DNA of 64,000 bases from Dittrichia graveolens (GCA_038502395.1 JARJIL010000007.1:13881821-13945820), one strand, 5' to 3'. Counted from the first letter of the stretch, positions 45,249 to 58,772 are shown. Notes: a model not told the origin generated them from the sequence alone. Numbers and translations: made by a program.

Positions 45249-46204
45249 TACTCCGAAGTGTTTTATCTTACTATGTTTACGTGTTAGGTGTTGTTAATAT
45301 TATATCATTTTCAATCATTTTTTTTCACAAAATGTAATTTTTTAAATACAAAATATCATAGTTATATACACATAGTATCATGGATCATGGGTTTGTAAAC
45401 CATAAAGGTGCAATTATCCTTTCCCTTACTTGAAGGTTTAGTAGTATTGATTGACACGCATTAATTAGTCATATTTCTTTATTAATATTAACATGGACTT
45501 GTTTGTCCCCGAAAGTTATTATTTAAAAAAGAAGCCATTTAAATTAATCATGACGACTAATATATATATCAAGGATCTACAAATTAATTAATTATTCGAT
45601 GTTTCATATATATTTAATTTAATTAATATTAAAATTATAATTAAGCAACTCAACAAAACAATCCTTCATCTTCACCATTCCATTATCTTGATTTCTTTCT
45701 AGAAAGTTCTTTAAACTCCAATAAAATTGGGGTTGATTGATCTTTTTCTTCATTGAAAACATTTTTTTAAACATTGCTTTTTAATTGTTATTGCTTTTGT
45801 TGTTGTTAGTTTAATATTAAAATTGCTTTTGTTGTTGTTAAGTTAATGATAAAATAGTTGGTGTTTGCATTGGGCTTTAAAGTATTTATTTGCCTGTCTA
45901 GTAAGTTAAATCCAACAAGATTCTGTTAGTTTTGTAATGAAGAACTAAAATACCATGGGATATTGATATTCCTTGGTGAAAAGATGGGTGCTTTTCACAT
46001 TTTAAATAAAGAAACCCTAATAAGTTTTGGGTCTAACATAAATATCGGTTTTGCTAAATTATACACATACCAGTACACTAGCATTCCCTCACAATTTGAG
46101 CGGGAGATTTACAACGAATGTTAGTTATAATATAAGTTAAAAAGTAACTTAGAGGGGAGTCACTTAATAAAGATATGTAAATAATAAGATGAAGAGGGAA
46201 CATT

Positions 46205-46760
46205 TAGGACCCAAAAAATGCTCGTAGCAACTTGATCACGAACAAAGTAGATGTCAATCTCAATGTGTTTAGTTCGCTAATGTTGTATCGAGACAAAGTT
46301 GATGTTGACGCATTATATTATAATTGCTTTGATCAAAGAAGAATATTATTCTTGAAGTAGGTTGTGAAGCAAACATGTTTCTAGAATGTACTGGCCTCGT
46401 CTCGAATATTGAACCTTTGTACTAGCCGGAGAAATGTCAGATTGTTGTTTAGATGACCATTACAATAGATTAATGTCACCAAGGAAAACACAGTAGCTCA
46501 ATGTCGATAATCTAGTAGAGGGACCCCAATCAAACATCTGAATAAGCAATAAGACTAGTCTTGGATGAGGCATGTAGGTGAAGAGTGTGGTCATATGTCC
46601 CTGGATATTATCACGTAATACATTTTTAGGCATTAAAATTAGGTTAAGGTGGATCATAGGTGCATAAGTAGAGTTGTTAAAGGACAAACAAAAAGTTTGG
46701 CGTGTAAACATGAGGTTTTATAAGGTTTTGGCTAGATTGCAATAGCTAGTTGGATCTTTC
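46205..46760 (-). pseudogene. Copia RNase H remnant
   Basis: On the minus strand, in shifting frames, YIQGHMTTLFTYM, STRLSTLSYCVFLGD and finally RTKHIEIDIYFVRDQVATS (near 46290-46220) can be read. The last matches the conserved end of copia RNase H (TKHIEIDxHFVRDxV). Stops and frameshifts throughout; it is a fragment of a dead element. Confidence 0.65.
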
Positions 46761-46979
46761 ACCAAAGGGTCGGAGGAGTCAACTTTGACTCATGCGTTCT
46801 ACAAATGTGTGATAAGGCTTATAGTTATAAATATAAGCATGACAAAGGATGTTTTCACATATTTAGGTTGATGAACGAATAGTTCAGTTGGTTCGCATAA
46901 CCCAAAATTTAGTTGAGAGGCTTCCAAAAGTACTCAAACAGATTAAAAAGTAAAGAACTTTGAAGATGTTAACTATTAG

Positions 46980-47960
46980 AATGAAGCTTCCTCCCCTATA
47001 TTCGGTTTTCCTCTTTTTATTCGGTTGATTTCAACTAAATACGTGCAATGGAGATGTAAGTATTATATACCGATTTCTAAAGTAGTTACACTTCGTGATC
47101 AGAATATCTAACCATGTAATCATTCAATCAATCAATTACACACAAAGATCATCACATGCAATTGGTACACACATTAAAGTTAACTACTTTGTTGTTTAAC
47201 CCTTGGATTGGTCAATCACTAATCAAAATCACCTATCGATCTTAGATAATCGTGATAAAAGAATACATAGATAGATTGATCCTCTAACCTATGCAAACTC
47301 AGTCAATAAACATCAAAGATGGAAACTTTAACACATGTGGATCTTAGATTAACCAAAACAAGATAAATACATAGCACTTTAACATCCAATTCATTGGAAT
47401 CAAACCAAATTACAAGAGTTCATCTCCTTTAGGGAGGAAAAGAAAGAGTTTAGCCCATAATCAATGAATTAAACACACCGGATTCTCTGGAATACATGAA
47501 ATATAGAATTAAGATGAAAACCAGAATGAAACCAATGATGTAGAATCTTGATCTTCAATCTCTTAGCCTTGATCTTCAAGTTTCAGCTTCAGATCCACCT
47601 TGGGTCGTCTCCGGTACTTATTTAGACTTCCAGTGTGATTAAAATTAGGTCACAACTCTTCAAATCTGATCTGGACTTCAGTTTATATAGAGTTGAGTTT
47701 ATCCTTCTGTCACGTTGCGACATGTTATCCGTCGCATCGTGACGCGTGTTTTTCTCGCGTTATCCAACCTTTTGAAATATAACCTCTATCTTTATGTCGT
47801 TATGCAAGAATTGAATCCCGTCACGTCGTTACACTCAATTTTTAGAAATTTTGACTTTTTTTATTATCTCGTTTAAGCTCAAATATATTCACCTTTCTCT
47901 ATTGTAGCCTGAAACATAACAAACAAAGGTAAACAATACCTTTGTTCTCTTTTTCACATA
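46980..47960 (-). mobile_element. LTR-like fragment related to the 8-9.5 kb insertion
   Basis: Read on the minus strand, 47480-47100 matches 8640-9010: gattatgggctaaa, atgtgttaaagtttc, cataggttaga, tgattgac and caattgcatgtgatga occur in the same order. The upstream part (47700-47850) holds GC-rich words such as gtgacgcg, gtcgcatcg and gtcacgtcgt, corresponding to the gtcgcgtc patch at 8326-8425. No coding sequence. Limits are approximate. Confidence 0.5.
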
Positions 47961-48466
47961 ATAAACAACTAAAATTGAACAAATATCTTGTAATATATAT
48001 GTATAATAAAAGTATATCAATCACATTTTATGCTCACATGTGAACAACTATACATTTCTCGTTATTCACATGTGAACAACTTAGAAAACCTAGTTTTCTG
48101 ATGTTATGTTTGTTGGATTAGGAACAAACTAAACAAAGCAAAAGCAACACAATCCTTAAATGAAAACCAAGTAAATGGAAAATGTTAAATAGAAAATATG
48201 TGATGAAAAATCCTTATAACTTGGTATTAACATAAAAACCCACATCGTAGAACAAACCCTAAATTAAAATTACAATGTATATACTAATGTTGTTACAAAT
48301 GGACTAAAAAGGAGTAAAGAGTTAGAGAAGTAGTAAAGGTTGATGGAAGTGTTAGGGCTAGCAACATTGATAGATATGATGAATGTATTGGGGGTGGTGA
48401 CAAACAAGCAGGAGACAGGCGATGGAGGCGAGAGGCAGTTTGGTGGTGATGATTTATAGTTTTCGT

Positions 48467-48519
<53 letters not shown>

Positions 48520-48521
48520 TC
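48467..48521. repeat. Compound microsatellite (CA)n(TA)n(GA)n
   Basis: Consecutive CA, TA and GA tracts. The open frames crossing it translate the repeat and are not genes. Confidence 0.95.
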
Positions 48522-48888
48522 ATGAGAGTCAAGAAAGAGATAACATGATATGAACGAGATCAAAGAGAGAGAATGATATGTTTGATGTTGGTGATTGAAT
48601 ATTCCTTTTACATTTTTATGGTCTTAGTTACCCCTTGATATTTTATCCAATTACCAAACAAAAACAAGTTATTGATCCAATTATTTAATAGTCTAAAGAA
48701 GTTCTTCCAAACCAAATGATTCTCATTTGAACTTTTATATAAGAGATTGCTAAAATGAGAACCTAAATTAAATAGGATTAGGTTTAAGAAAGAGTATCTT
48801 CGACTACTTTGTATCAGTTCTTCAGAAACTAACGCTCATCCACCAAAAGGTAAGTAGAAGCAATTAAAATTTGTGAAGGAAAAAAAAC

Positions 48889-48967
48889 ATGTTTGAGGAC
48901 TTGAACCTTCACCCTCACCCTCTCACTCTATCAGGAGCATCTTATTTCGTTAGACCACTAAACATGC
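48889..48967 (-). other. tRNA-like or SINE-head sequence
   Basis: On the minus strand, catgtttagtggtctaacga resembles a box A region, and ggttcaagtcctcaaacatg contains a box B (GGTTCAAGTCC). The outer bases (catgttt and aaacatg) could pair like an acceptor stem, and eight T residues (48887-48880), a polymerase III stop, follow. The arms do not make a normal tRNA, and no target duplication was found. Confidence 0.4.
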
Positions 48968-49094
48968 TCTTTCATTTTACAATCAATAAACCCTAAATTT
49001 ATCCAACTTAAAAAATAAGGATACTAATTATGAGTTACAATTCAGAAATAATAAGCTTTACATTTGATGATTTTATTATATTATATAATAATTA

Positions 49095-49132
49095 CTAGGA
49101 AGGGTACTGTTCAATAAACAGTAACCCTTCCT
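49095..49132. repeat. Strong hairpin next to CTAG
   Basis: ggaagggtactgtt and aacagtaacccttcc pair around a short loop with one bulge. On the minus strand the hairpin ends in CTAG then T, so it may be a Helitron terminus, although the stem runs into CTAG without the usual spacer. Confidence 0.45.
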
Positions 49133-49679
49133 AATGATATTTATTAATCTGAAGAAGCAATCCTATTAACAATTGTAGCTCAGTAGGAGCGGTTGGTTAG
49201 AAAAAACATATGTCTTGGGTTTGAATGTTGGGGTCAATAATGATTTAATTAACAAAGTTTTACTTCAGTTTTAGTTTAATCATCAAAGTTTTTTTTAAAA
49301 AGTTTTACCATAAAGTTTAAATTTATTATTGTTTAATCCTCAAAGTTACAAATTCTTTTTGGTTTAAACCTTAAAGTTTTTTTCTAAACGATTTAACCCT
49401 TAATTTTTTGTTAAAAAATGGTTTTGTTAACTTTTTAATAAAAAGTAAAATGCATAATAAGTAAAGAGGGTAAAATCGAAAACCATACAAAACTGAAGTG
49501 ATTATTCAGTTTGTTAACAAAACTTAAAGATTTAAATTATTTAAAAAAAGGTTTGAGGTTTAAATCACAACAAATTCAAACTTTATGGTAATATTGTTTA
49601 GAAAAACTTTGATAGTTAAACCAAAATTGAACGAAAAATTTGATGAGTAAACCATTATTGACCCTTGAATGTTGTCATA

Positions 49680-49905
49680 AAATTCAATGAATTTTTACTT
49701 AGTTACCATTGTATGCAAACAACTTTTTTATGTATCTGTTGTTTAGTTACGAACTTTACTATAACTTCCATAGTACATAACAAATTGTATATAATGTGAG
49801 AATTATGAAAGTTGGTTGTATTATTTTTAAGAAAATAAAGTTTATTGTATATAATGGTAACTAAAACAAAGTTCATTATGTTTTAATACAATTTTCCCTT
49901 TTTTT
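49680..49905. mobile_element. MITE, cattgtatacaa family, partial copy
   Basis: Shares with 5288-5608 the phrases gaaagttggttgtattattt, ttgtatataatggtaact and aacaaagtt, with the same arrangement of opposed palindromic words. Confidence 0.5.
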
Positions 49906-50960
49906 TCACTAGCGCATAATGATGTCTTTCCTATGCAGATTACATTTTTACATTCTTTTGTGTTTTTATTACTATATTAATGTATTTAATTAATTTATAT
50001 AATTTATATATAGAATTTGTTTTTCTTTAACAACTTTTAACATATATTGTTTGGAGCAAATATAATTATCTATTTGTAATTCTTCTAATTTTATCTACAT
50101 TTTGATATAACTTTTATCGTAATACGAGATTTATCATATATGTATCAAAGTCGTAATACCAAAAATGCATTTTGTTGAATAAACATTATTTTACATTAGA
50201 ATGTATATCAATTGGTGAATAAAAATGAGTTGATTACAACTATATATTTAATAGTCCTTACTCATTTTCCATACTTGAAGGGGGTTAACCTTATTGATTA
50301 AACATACTAATCTCTCTACTTTTCTTTACTTTGTAAAATAGCCTCATTAAACTTTTTCAAAGTATATATTTATTTCAAGTTTAATAAAAAATTAGAATCC
50401 TTCTATGAGGGCGTTTTCCTTGGATATGAAAAACTTTCAAATGGTATGAACTCTCTATGAAGTATTAAAACAAAATATATAATATATACAATTGTCAAGA
50501 ACTAAACGTACGCCAAATTACTATTCACAATTAAGTTTAGATTATTATATGCTTTTTATTTCAAGTATTTGTGTTTAGACGTTATTTTTTATATTATTAA
50601 TTCTTATTTTTTTGTTTTCTGTCGCAAAATGTAGGTCATAGTTAACTCGTTATTTTAATACGTCAACCATGATGGCAAAATTGCGTAGGAGAAATGAATA
50701 ACTTTTTACAACTGTTTAAATTTTTTAGGGAAATGTGTTTTGTATTAACTTTAGACACAAATAATTATATGTATATGTGTTATATAATTAACCTCTAATT
50801 GGTTTATGTTATTTTTAGTGAGAGCTTTCATAAGTGTTTAAAATGGAATAAGCGTGAACAAGATATCAATACTTATATATGAAAGTTAAGTATTTGAAAC
50901 GAAACATAAGAAAACACAAAATGTGTAAATGTGATTCCACATAGGAAAGTGTATAAACTT

Positions 50961-51909
50961 TAAGTAAGATTCCAAGCATGGAGGTGGAAGACATGACAAG
51001 CTTCTTTCAATGGTTTTGTTCCTTGTCACACCGGCCCACTCATAGAAGAGACGTAAAATCTGTATTTCATAGGCTAAATCGTCAAATTTTACTAGGTTTT
51101 ACTCCAGATGATAATGTTATTTTCTAAATTTTCAACACTTGTTTACTAACAATAACAACTTTTGGTACTAACAAATTCATTTGTCAAGATTAGTTTTTTA
51201 AGCAAGATTCCAAGCATGGAGGTGGAAAACATGACAAGCTTCTTTCAATGGTTTTGTTCCTTGTCACACCGGCCCACTCATAAAAGAGACGTAAAATCTG
51301 TATTTCATAGGCTAAATCGTCAAACTTTGTCAGGTTTTACTTCAGATCATAATGTTATTTTCTAAATTTTCAACACTTGTTTACTAACAATAACAACTTT
51401 TGGTACTAACAAATTCATTTGTCAAGATTAGTTTTTTAAGCAAGATTCCAAGCATGGAGGTGGAAAACATGACAAGCTTCTTTCAATGGTTTTGTTCCTT
51501 GTCACACCGGCCCACTCATAAAAGAGACGTAAAATCTGTATTTCATAGGCTAAATCGTCAAACTTTGTCAGGTTTTACTTCAGATCATAATGTTATTTTC
51601 TAATTTTCAGCACTTGTTTACCAACAATAACAACTTTTTGGTAATAACAAATTCATTTGTCAAGATTAGTTTTCTAAGTAAGATTCCAAGCATGGAGGTG
51701 GAAGACATGACAAGCTTCTTTCAATGGTTTTGTTCCTTTTCACACCGGCCCACTCATAGAAGAGACGCAAAATTTGTATTTCATAGGCTAAATCGTTAAA
51801 TTTTGCTAGGTTTTACTTCAGATGATAATGCTATTTTTTTAATTTTTCAACACTTGTTTACTAACAATAACAACTTTTGGTACTAACAAATTCATTTGTC
51901 AAGATTAGT
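50961..51909 (+). repeat. Tandem array, four copies of a 238-bp unit
   Basis: The word tccaagcatggaggtgg recurs at 50971, 51209, 51447 and 51685, spaced exactly 238 bp. Units 2 and 3 are nearly identical. Units 1 and 4 share variants against them (gtggaagacatg, catagaagagac, cagatgataatg). Each unit keeps an open frame of about 50 codons starting MEVENMTSFFQWFCSLSHRP or a close variant; in units 2 and 3 it extends to 67 codons and stops before the next unit. I do not recognise this peptide. The array begins and ends in AT-rich DNA. Confidence 0.9.
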
Positions 51910-53404
51910 TATATGGAAATTGTCGGTTACTAATATCGCGTGCACGTAAAAACAAATCCATTCAAAGGATGAGTGAGAACATGCAATTTTTTCAATTCAA
52001 CTATGTTTCATATTTGTTGATTACGACGTCGTAGGGGCTATCTTAGGTTGTTAACCTAATTAAAATAAGCAGAATTATAGTCAAAATAATAATAATACGA
52101 GACTGATAAACCAACTAAAAAAATAAGGGTGTTGTTGATACGAATCCCTTCTATATTATACTTTTTGTCGGATTTTAATGTGGTTGTTGTTAATGTAATC
52201 TCTCTCTATACTTTACTGTCTCAAATAACATAATTTTCAAAATACATCAATCAATGTTATATTCTCATAATATGTCACAAGGTTAACCCTCTACACTCTA
52301 TAAAAAGAATGAGATGATCTTAACCCTTTTAGTTTCGGAAACACATCAAAATATCATATCAAGAATATATATTCATATCATATTAAAAAGTCAACTTTTT
52401 TTTGATCTTATGGGGAGGGGTAGAATTAATGATCCAAACAGAAAATTAAATATCATGAAAATCACTTGATATGAAAACGATGGAGATTTAGCTAGTGATA
52501 CATTTAATTATTATGGTAAAACTTATATATGTATCATATGTAAATAACGAAAATTCATATAAATATGTAATTATCTTTCAATTTTTTTTAATAGGACACA
52601 ATTTGATTTAATTTTATAACTTGATGATGAAATTGTTTTTTTAAGGACAAAAGATTTTATACAAAATCATGATTGAATAAATTAAGGAATGCTTATACCG
52701 ATAAATGCTACAAGAGATGGCGATTCTTGAAATTAAATCATCCGTATAAGGTATAATATCCTTACAACTATATTATAAGTTGGTGAAACATACATTTTAT
52801 ATAAAAAAATCGATTGCTTACATGGAAGAATCACTTCCTAATATCTTTTCTAGATAATCTCCTTTGAATCCCATTTGACTATAATATAACGGAGCTGATC
52901 TGTGTACAATAGTTTTCAACCATATACAACAAGGTACAAACAGTTAATACGCATGGTATAAATTAATGCATAAAATTGTTATGTATGACCAATTTTATTG
53001 TGTAAGAATCGCCTCATATAATATAATTACCAAAGGGAAGATGTTTTTCTTTTATCTTAGACATCCGAGTCATAAACAATCTTATTATCCTTACAAGTAG
53101 CCTACAAAAGAATGTAACACGCCTCAAGAAAAAGTTTTAGAAGTTGATTTATTTATAATAGGTGATTCTATACTTATAAACATTATAAATAATAAAATAA
53201 CTAACATATCTTTTATTTAAAATATTTTTAAGTATAGATATTATTACAAATCATATATTATATACCTTTTAGTTTATTACATATTGGGAACTAAATTATA
53301 GATGATTTTGACAAACATGAAAAGGCCCACTCGCCCATATCCTCCCACTCTCAATCAAACTAGACCAATTATAGTTGCAAGAAAATTTCTCATATATGTT
53401 AGAT

Positions 53405-53998
53405 TTTAGTGTAATTTAGACGTATATATAAAATTGTACACATTTAATTGTTTTTTTAATTAATAAAATCAACTTTTATAATTCTTTATTACATGCAAGA
53501 TGTTGTATACAATAATAATTATAACAACGTTTATTGTATATAATGTTAATTAAAAAACATACAAAAAAGTTGTTTAAATACAATGGAAAAAGATTATGAA
53601 AATTAACTGTACTTTTTTATAAAAAAATCAATTATATACATTAATAAATAGGGAAAAATGCATGAAAATATATTTAACTGTCTTAATTATCATTGTATAC
53701 AACCAATTTTAAATTCTAAAAAATATAACCAATTTTCAAAATCCTTTCATTGTATGCAAACAAGTGAACAACATTTCTCTGTGTCTAATATTTAGCTACC
53801 ATTGTATGCAATAAACTTTTCCATAATTTCTATAGTATACGTACAACAACTTGCATGCAATGGGAGAATTATATATAAAAGCCGATTGTATTGTTTTTAA
53901 AAAATAAAGTTGGTTGTATACAATAATAATTCATACAAAGTTTATTATATTTTTATACGGTTTACACAAGATTTATTATATTTTTATATAATTTTCCC
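53405..53998. mobile_element. Two adjacent MITEs of the cattgtatacaa family
   Basis: 53405-53640 and 53652-53998 each show tacaatgg or cattgtatacaa words in both orientations and aattatcattgtatacaacc-type arms. The second begins gggaaaaatgcatgaaaata, like the 5288 copy. Non-coding. The rest of 51910-54590 is AT-rich spacer in which I found nothing else. Confidence 0.5.
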
Positions 53999-54604
53999 TA
54001 GAATTTAAATTCAAAAGAGGAATATTTTATTAGTGTCTATAGCATATAAAAAATGAAATCCTGATAAATATCAATCTGTAACCTATTCAGAGGGTCAACA
54101 TTCACCAGTCAATCCTATGTTGTAACCAACCCCACATTCCACACCAGTTGGTATATATCATCATCTGCAATATGTTACTAGTCAAAGTCATTGAAAATAT
54201 ATATTTTTTAAAAATAAATATTTATTTCAAGAGAATTTATTAAACCAGCTGCTTTTCACACTCCAAAATATTTTATTAAGTTATTGTGACATGGAAAATG
54301 TTTTGATTACACACGATAGATGCATACAAAATTGGATACGCGTATATACTACGCAAATAATTTTACATAATAATTTATTATATGTTAATATAATATAATT
54401 TAAGCTAACAAGTATATATTATAATAATACTTAAATAATATTTTACTTAAGTAAATTAAATTTGATAAAGTTAGAAATAAAATTTGAATTATGAATAAGA
54501 ATAAAAGAAATATGATTTTAGCTTCTAAAAATGATAATTAATCTTTTTTTACGTCTAAAAAGTTGAAACCTAATTAAAAGTTAAGTATGAAAATTTATGA
54601 AACG

Positions 54605-54760
54605 TTGATTAGACCATCCGTAGTGGGAGGTCAAGACAAGCTCATCATGCCTCCCAAAGCTCGTCAACCATTATGCCTCCCACAGCTCGTCAACCATTAT
54701 GCCTTGCCCGTCGTCCGCTCATCATTTTCTTTCTCGTCATCCCCACGACGAGCTCAAATG
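54605..54760. repeat. Short GC-richer segment with tandem 27-bp repeat
   Basis: The phrase agctcgtcaaccattatgcc is repeated directly after 27 bp (about 54659 and 54685), preceded by gaccatccgtagtgggag. The latter resembles one end of a Harbinger-type MITE. The open frame across it has no family resemblance. Confidence 0.35.
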
Positions 54761-54880
54761 AGTAAACCGTTTCTGAAAACAGTTACTTTAGTGATAACTC
54801 AGGTTTAGCAGCGGAAATTTTTCTTTTAATATTAACAAACGGTTAATTACATCATCTTTGTTTCCAAAACATTCATTGCT

Positions 54881-56888
54881 TGTAACACCGCCATTTCGAG
54901 AACCAAATTTTTCTTTTTAAAATATTAGTTTATCTTTTTTATTTAAAAACTCGTAGCGGAATATAAAACATGTGGCAAATATATTACAATCAAAAGTTGC
55001 CACATACACGTTTGGTGTTACTGTTACATATCCGGTCGACCATTATCTGTTACAAACATACAAAATATCAGAGTTATTACAAAACACAGTGTTCCTCCTA
55101 TTAAAGCAAACTACCCGCAGGGTCTCGAGCTCACTGAGGATCACCTGCACATGTGGAGTGTAGCATCTGTTAGCAGTGAGTACTCAAATAACATGCGATC
55201 AACATAAATACATCACATATCATCAATCATGCTCAGATAGTTCTATCCTAGCATCTCGCGATGAGCTGGCGTAGTCAAGAGGTAGCATATCTTGCAGGGG
55301 AGCTAACCCGGCTCAATGCACCAAACTAAGGTACCAGACACATCAACCACGCCAGTGGGGGAGCTGTTAAGCGTCCACCGTTGGGTTTTAGAATCAACCG
55401 ATTCTTCTTCTTCTGAGTACAGCCCAGAGCTATACCCACAGGGGACAAACCTTGTCCATTAAGTAGAACATCTTTGTTCTAAAGGTAGGACAGCTTTGTT
55501 CAGGACAAACCTTGTCTAATAGATCCGTACTGATCACAAACAAATAATCTGATTCATTCGAATCATCACTCAATGTGCGCGTATATTCAATTATCATCAT
55601 AGCATACACCTAATCAAGTGCATACTACATTGTGTCAACATGGTAAATTCTAGCATCATCATGCAATCCTACACTTAAACAAGTGCGTGTACAAATCATG
55701 ATATATAATTCTGTAATCATTGTTAATATATGTTATAGATATATTAATCGTTATGTTATCAGGCACTCACCTGTCGAGCTAGATTACTTTATTCTACAAT
55801 ACAAAAGCTTCGGGATCAACTGAAGTACCTAAACAAACAACCCGTATATTAGTACAACCCGAAACAGCAAACTGTATGCTGGAACAGGGTTCTTTGCGGC
55901 CACAAGCAAGACTGCTTGCGCCCACAAGGGCATAGAATTGCTTGCGCCCGCAAGAAGGTTCTTGCGGACACAAGGCAATCCCTTGCGCCCGTAAGCCATA
56001 CCCCTTGCGGCCGCAAGGGTGGTCCTTGCGCCCGCAAGCAAGTCTGCACAGACAGTGCGATTTCCAGCCCCCTGCTTTTGGCCATTTCAACCCCAAAACA
56101 CAACCAATCGAATCCAATCTAATTTCCAGTGTTCATATATGAGTTAGACACTTAAACTAAGTTAGAAACAACTATCAATTCACACTTTAACAACAAAATC
56201 AAGGATTGGGATCAAAATCTCCATTTTGACCCATTTACACTTTAATTCAAGAATTTGATTGTTTATAACTTAAGAATGCTATAGAAACATATTGGAATCA
56301 ATAGAATCAATTATAGAGGTCAATTGGTAGTTTTGACCCATTTGACCTAAATGGTCAAAAACTCAAGAATATGGACATGGAGCTTACTTGAACAAAGTGG
56401 AGATGATGAAGATGATTTGCAGCAGATTATTACTTGCTTTCAACACTTGAATTCACAGAAAACAGAAGCTTCAATGATCTTCTTCTCTTGAAGAACCTTT
56501 GCACACAAAGAACACAAAGCAAACTTGAGAAAGTGTTTTGTCTGTGTTTGTGTTTGGCTGTACACGTATGTGTATAGCTAGATACATGCTTGTGGGTTAT
56601 TATTATCCACAAGTGGGTATCTTATTCCCCTTTCCAACTTACAACTAAATGCACGAGTACCCGTTTAACTAACGGAGATATTTTTTGAAAACCTCGTTCT
56701 AAATCATTTAATAATTTATTATTATTATCTATTTCCAATAATATTTTAATATTATCATTTCTTTATTATTTTCTTCTATTTTCCCAAATAATCAATTATA
56801 TAAATATAATTTCTTTTATTCAATATTTAATTAGAATTTTAGACGTACCAGATTCGAATACGATTAGGCCCATTATGAGGTTGTTACA
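54881..56888 (-). mobile_element. 2.0 kb Ty3-type LTR (probably solo)
   Basis: Starts TGTAACACCGCC and ends GGTTGTTACA, the same terminal style as the solo LTR at 12750-14309. The sense strand is inferred to be minus. No gag or pol sequence lies beside it. Target duplications are not visible (ttgct and agtaa), so it may be old or rearranged. It contains a palindromic word patch at 55890-56045. Confidence 0.6.
55890..56045. repeat. Clustered palindromic word cttgcgcccgcaag
   Basis: At least seven copies or near-copies of cttgcgcccgcaag or cttgcggccgcaag lie within 156 bp, in both readings because the word is a palindrome. The patch is very GC-rich compared with its surroundings. Overlapping open frames on both strands (for example 56117-55794) exist only because the repeat lacks stop codons. 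Confidence 0.85.
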
Positions 56889-57079
56889 AGTAACACTATA
56901 TATGGAAATGGGTGATGATGTGGAAATAGATTATGATGTGAATGTTAGTCATGCATGTTATGACTAGGGGTGAAGGTTAGTCATGACTAGGGGTGTTTAG
57001 CCAAAATAACAATATTTTGTTTCAGTGATAAATAACCATAACATGTACGTTTTTAAGACAAATAATTAATAACCCATAA

Positions 57080-57660
57080 CATATACGTTTTTATAACGTA
57101 GGGTTATGGTATTCACGTAATACACTGATGACGAATAATTTTATTATAATAAGATGTCTATTTTCTTAATCTTTTTATCATTTTCTTTATTTTATTGTTC
57201 TCCATAAACTATTTTATTAATTTCTTAAAATAAATTTTGGAAACAATAAAATATTAAAAAAAGTCTTTACTTATAAAATAGGGTAAATTGCATAAAAATA
57301 CATTGTGTAAATTAGTATTTGAAACCATTTAAGTTTAAGAGATTAGGAACATAGAGCAAATAGTGTGTAATTATTTTATTTTATTTTGATTATATGAGCT
57401 ATTTAAAAATGTTTATAAATTGTGGTTATAGGTTATTCAACTTTATGGGTTATTCTTATAAATATTTCCTAATAACTCATTTAAAATATTTATTATATGA
57501 TAGAATATTTCAAATGAAAATTTTAGCTATAAAAATATTTTTTAATATTTAAGTTAATTTGTATTGACTAGATTTTTTTTAATATAGAAGGTTTAGTTAT
57601 TAAAATGGAATATAAGAATCTTTTTAACTCTATTCAATAGTTACCCCATTTAATAGTTTC
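57080..57660 (+). repeat. Dispersed repeat, copy B
   Basis: Same order of phrases as 25960-26280 (tatacgtttttataacgtag, atgtctattttcttaatc, agttaatttgtattg, tttagttattaaaatgg, aatagttac), with an insertion of about 250 bp in the middle. AT-rich and non-coding. 57700-58770 is AT-rich spacer with a short (TA)n at about 58536-58555. Confidence 0.5.
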
Positions 57661-58772
57661 CATTTAGTTAATATGAGAGGTAGTTTAGTAATTTCAAAAT
57701 ACTTAAAATTTAAAAGTTTAAGCAAAAAGCTTAAATTCTTAAATGCTTTATAATATAGTCTAGATAGAATGAACCCATTTTCTCAATTTGGTCAAGTCTT
57801 TTGAGCAATCCAAATCGAGTAAAAAGTTTTGGTTAATTCTAAAACAAAACAAAAAATAATGAGCAAATTCATTAAAATAAAAAAAATTCTTAATTACCAT
57901 TATATAAAATAACTTACATAAAATGAAAGCATTATAAACGTTTACTGTATTATTTTTTAATATAAAAAGTTTATTGTATATAACCATAAGATTTGAAAGT
58001 GGTTAGAATTAGTGATTCGAGTATAAATATTTGGTTATGGTTCGATTTACATACCAAAATAAATAAATACAAGGATTTGAATTTTTGTATCAAATATAAG
58101 TTTAAGAAAACAGTAATGGGGAGAAAAGTCGATGACGTAGGAGTTTATGACTCGGTTACATTTTAGGGATTTTTAATTGATTAGAAAAAAGAATATTTTA
58201 AACAAAACTATAGTCTTGAAGGTTTCGCATTTAAAGTTAGATGCGAGACAATGCTATATATAAATATATAGTTGAATATTTAAATAAGGATGAATATTTA
58301 GATAAGAACGAGGGATTTAATCCTGACCTTTCGTTTAATTTATCGGATGTTCAACATTTGGCCTTTCATTATTCATTACCCAACCATGAAATATGACGGC
58401 CATGAATTATGAAGGGTGAATTGCAACCGTTATGTTGGAAAAAATAGGCTTATAAATAAATCCTTTTTTGTTGACACAAAAATATACAACTTGTTTATAT
58501 AATTGTATGTATTAACATTAACATATGTGCACATATACATATATATATATATATATTCAATCAAATATATTCTCATCCATAATCTACAAAATAAGCTTCA
58601 TCAAATGGCCAAGCTTCAATCGTCAAGATCTGAGTTCAAGTAGAAGTCGATATCGAAGTCTCCTACAAATAAACATTCAAAGTCTATGAGCTTACAAAAT
58701 AAATAATCAAATGAGTTTAAGTTTTTATAAAATAATTTTTATAAAAACCTTTATAAAAATTTAGAATAGAAT

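Noticed and set aside
49178..49235. Possible plus-strand tRNA gene
   Set aside because: Box A-like sequence is present but box B is poor (gggtttgaatgtt) and no cloverleaf can be drawn.
51600..51620. CRISPR-like interpretation of the 238-bp array
   Set aside because: Units are long, contiguous and without unique spacers; this is a plain tandem repeat in a plant genome.
55794..56142. Five overlapping open frames on both strands rich in CGRK or ARKQ repeats
   Set aside because: They arise because the cttgcgcccgcaag word patch lacks stops in all frames. They are by-products of the repeat, not genes.
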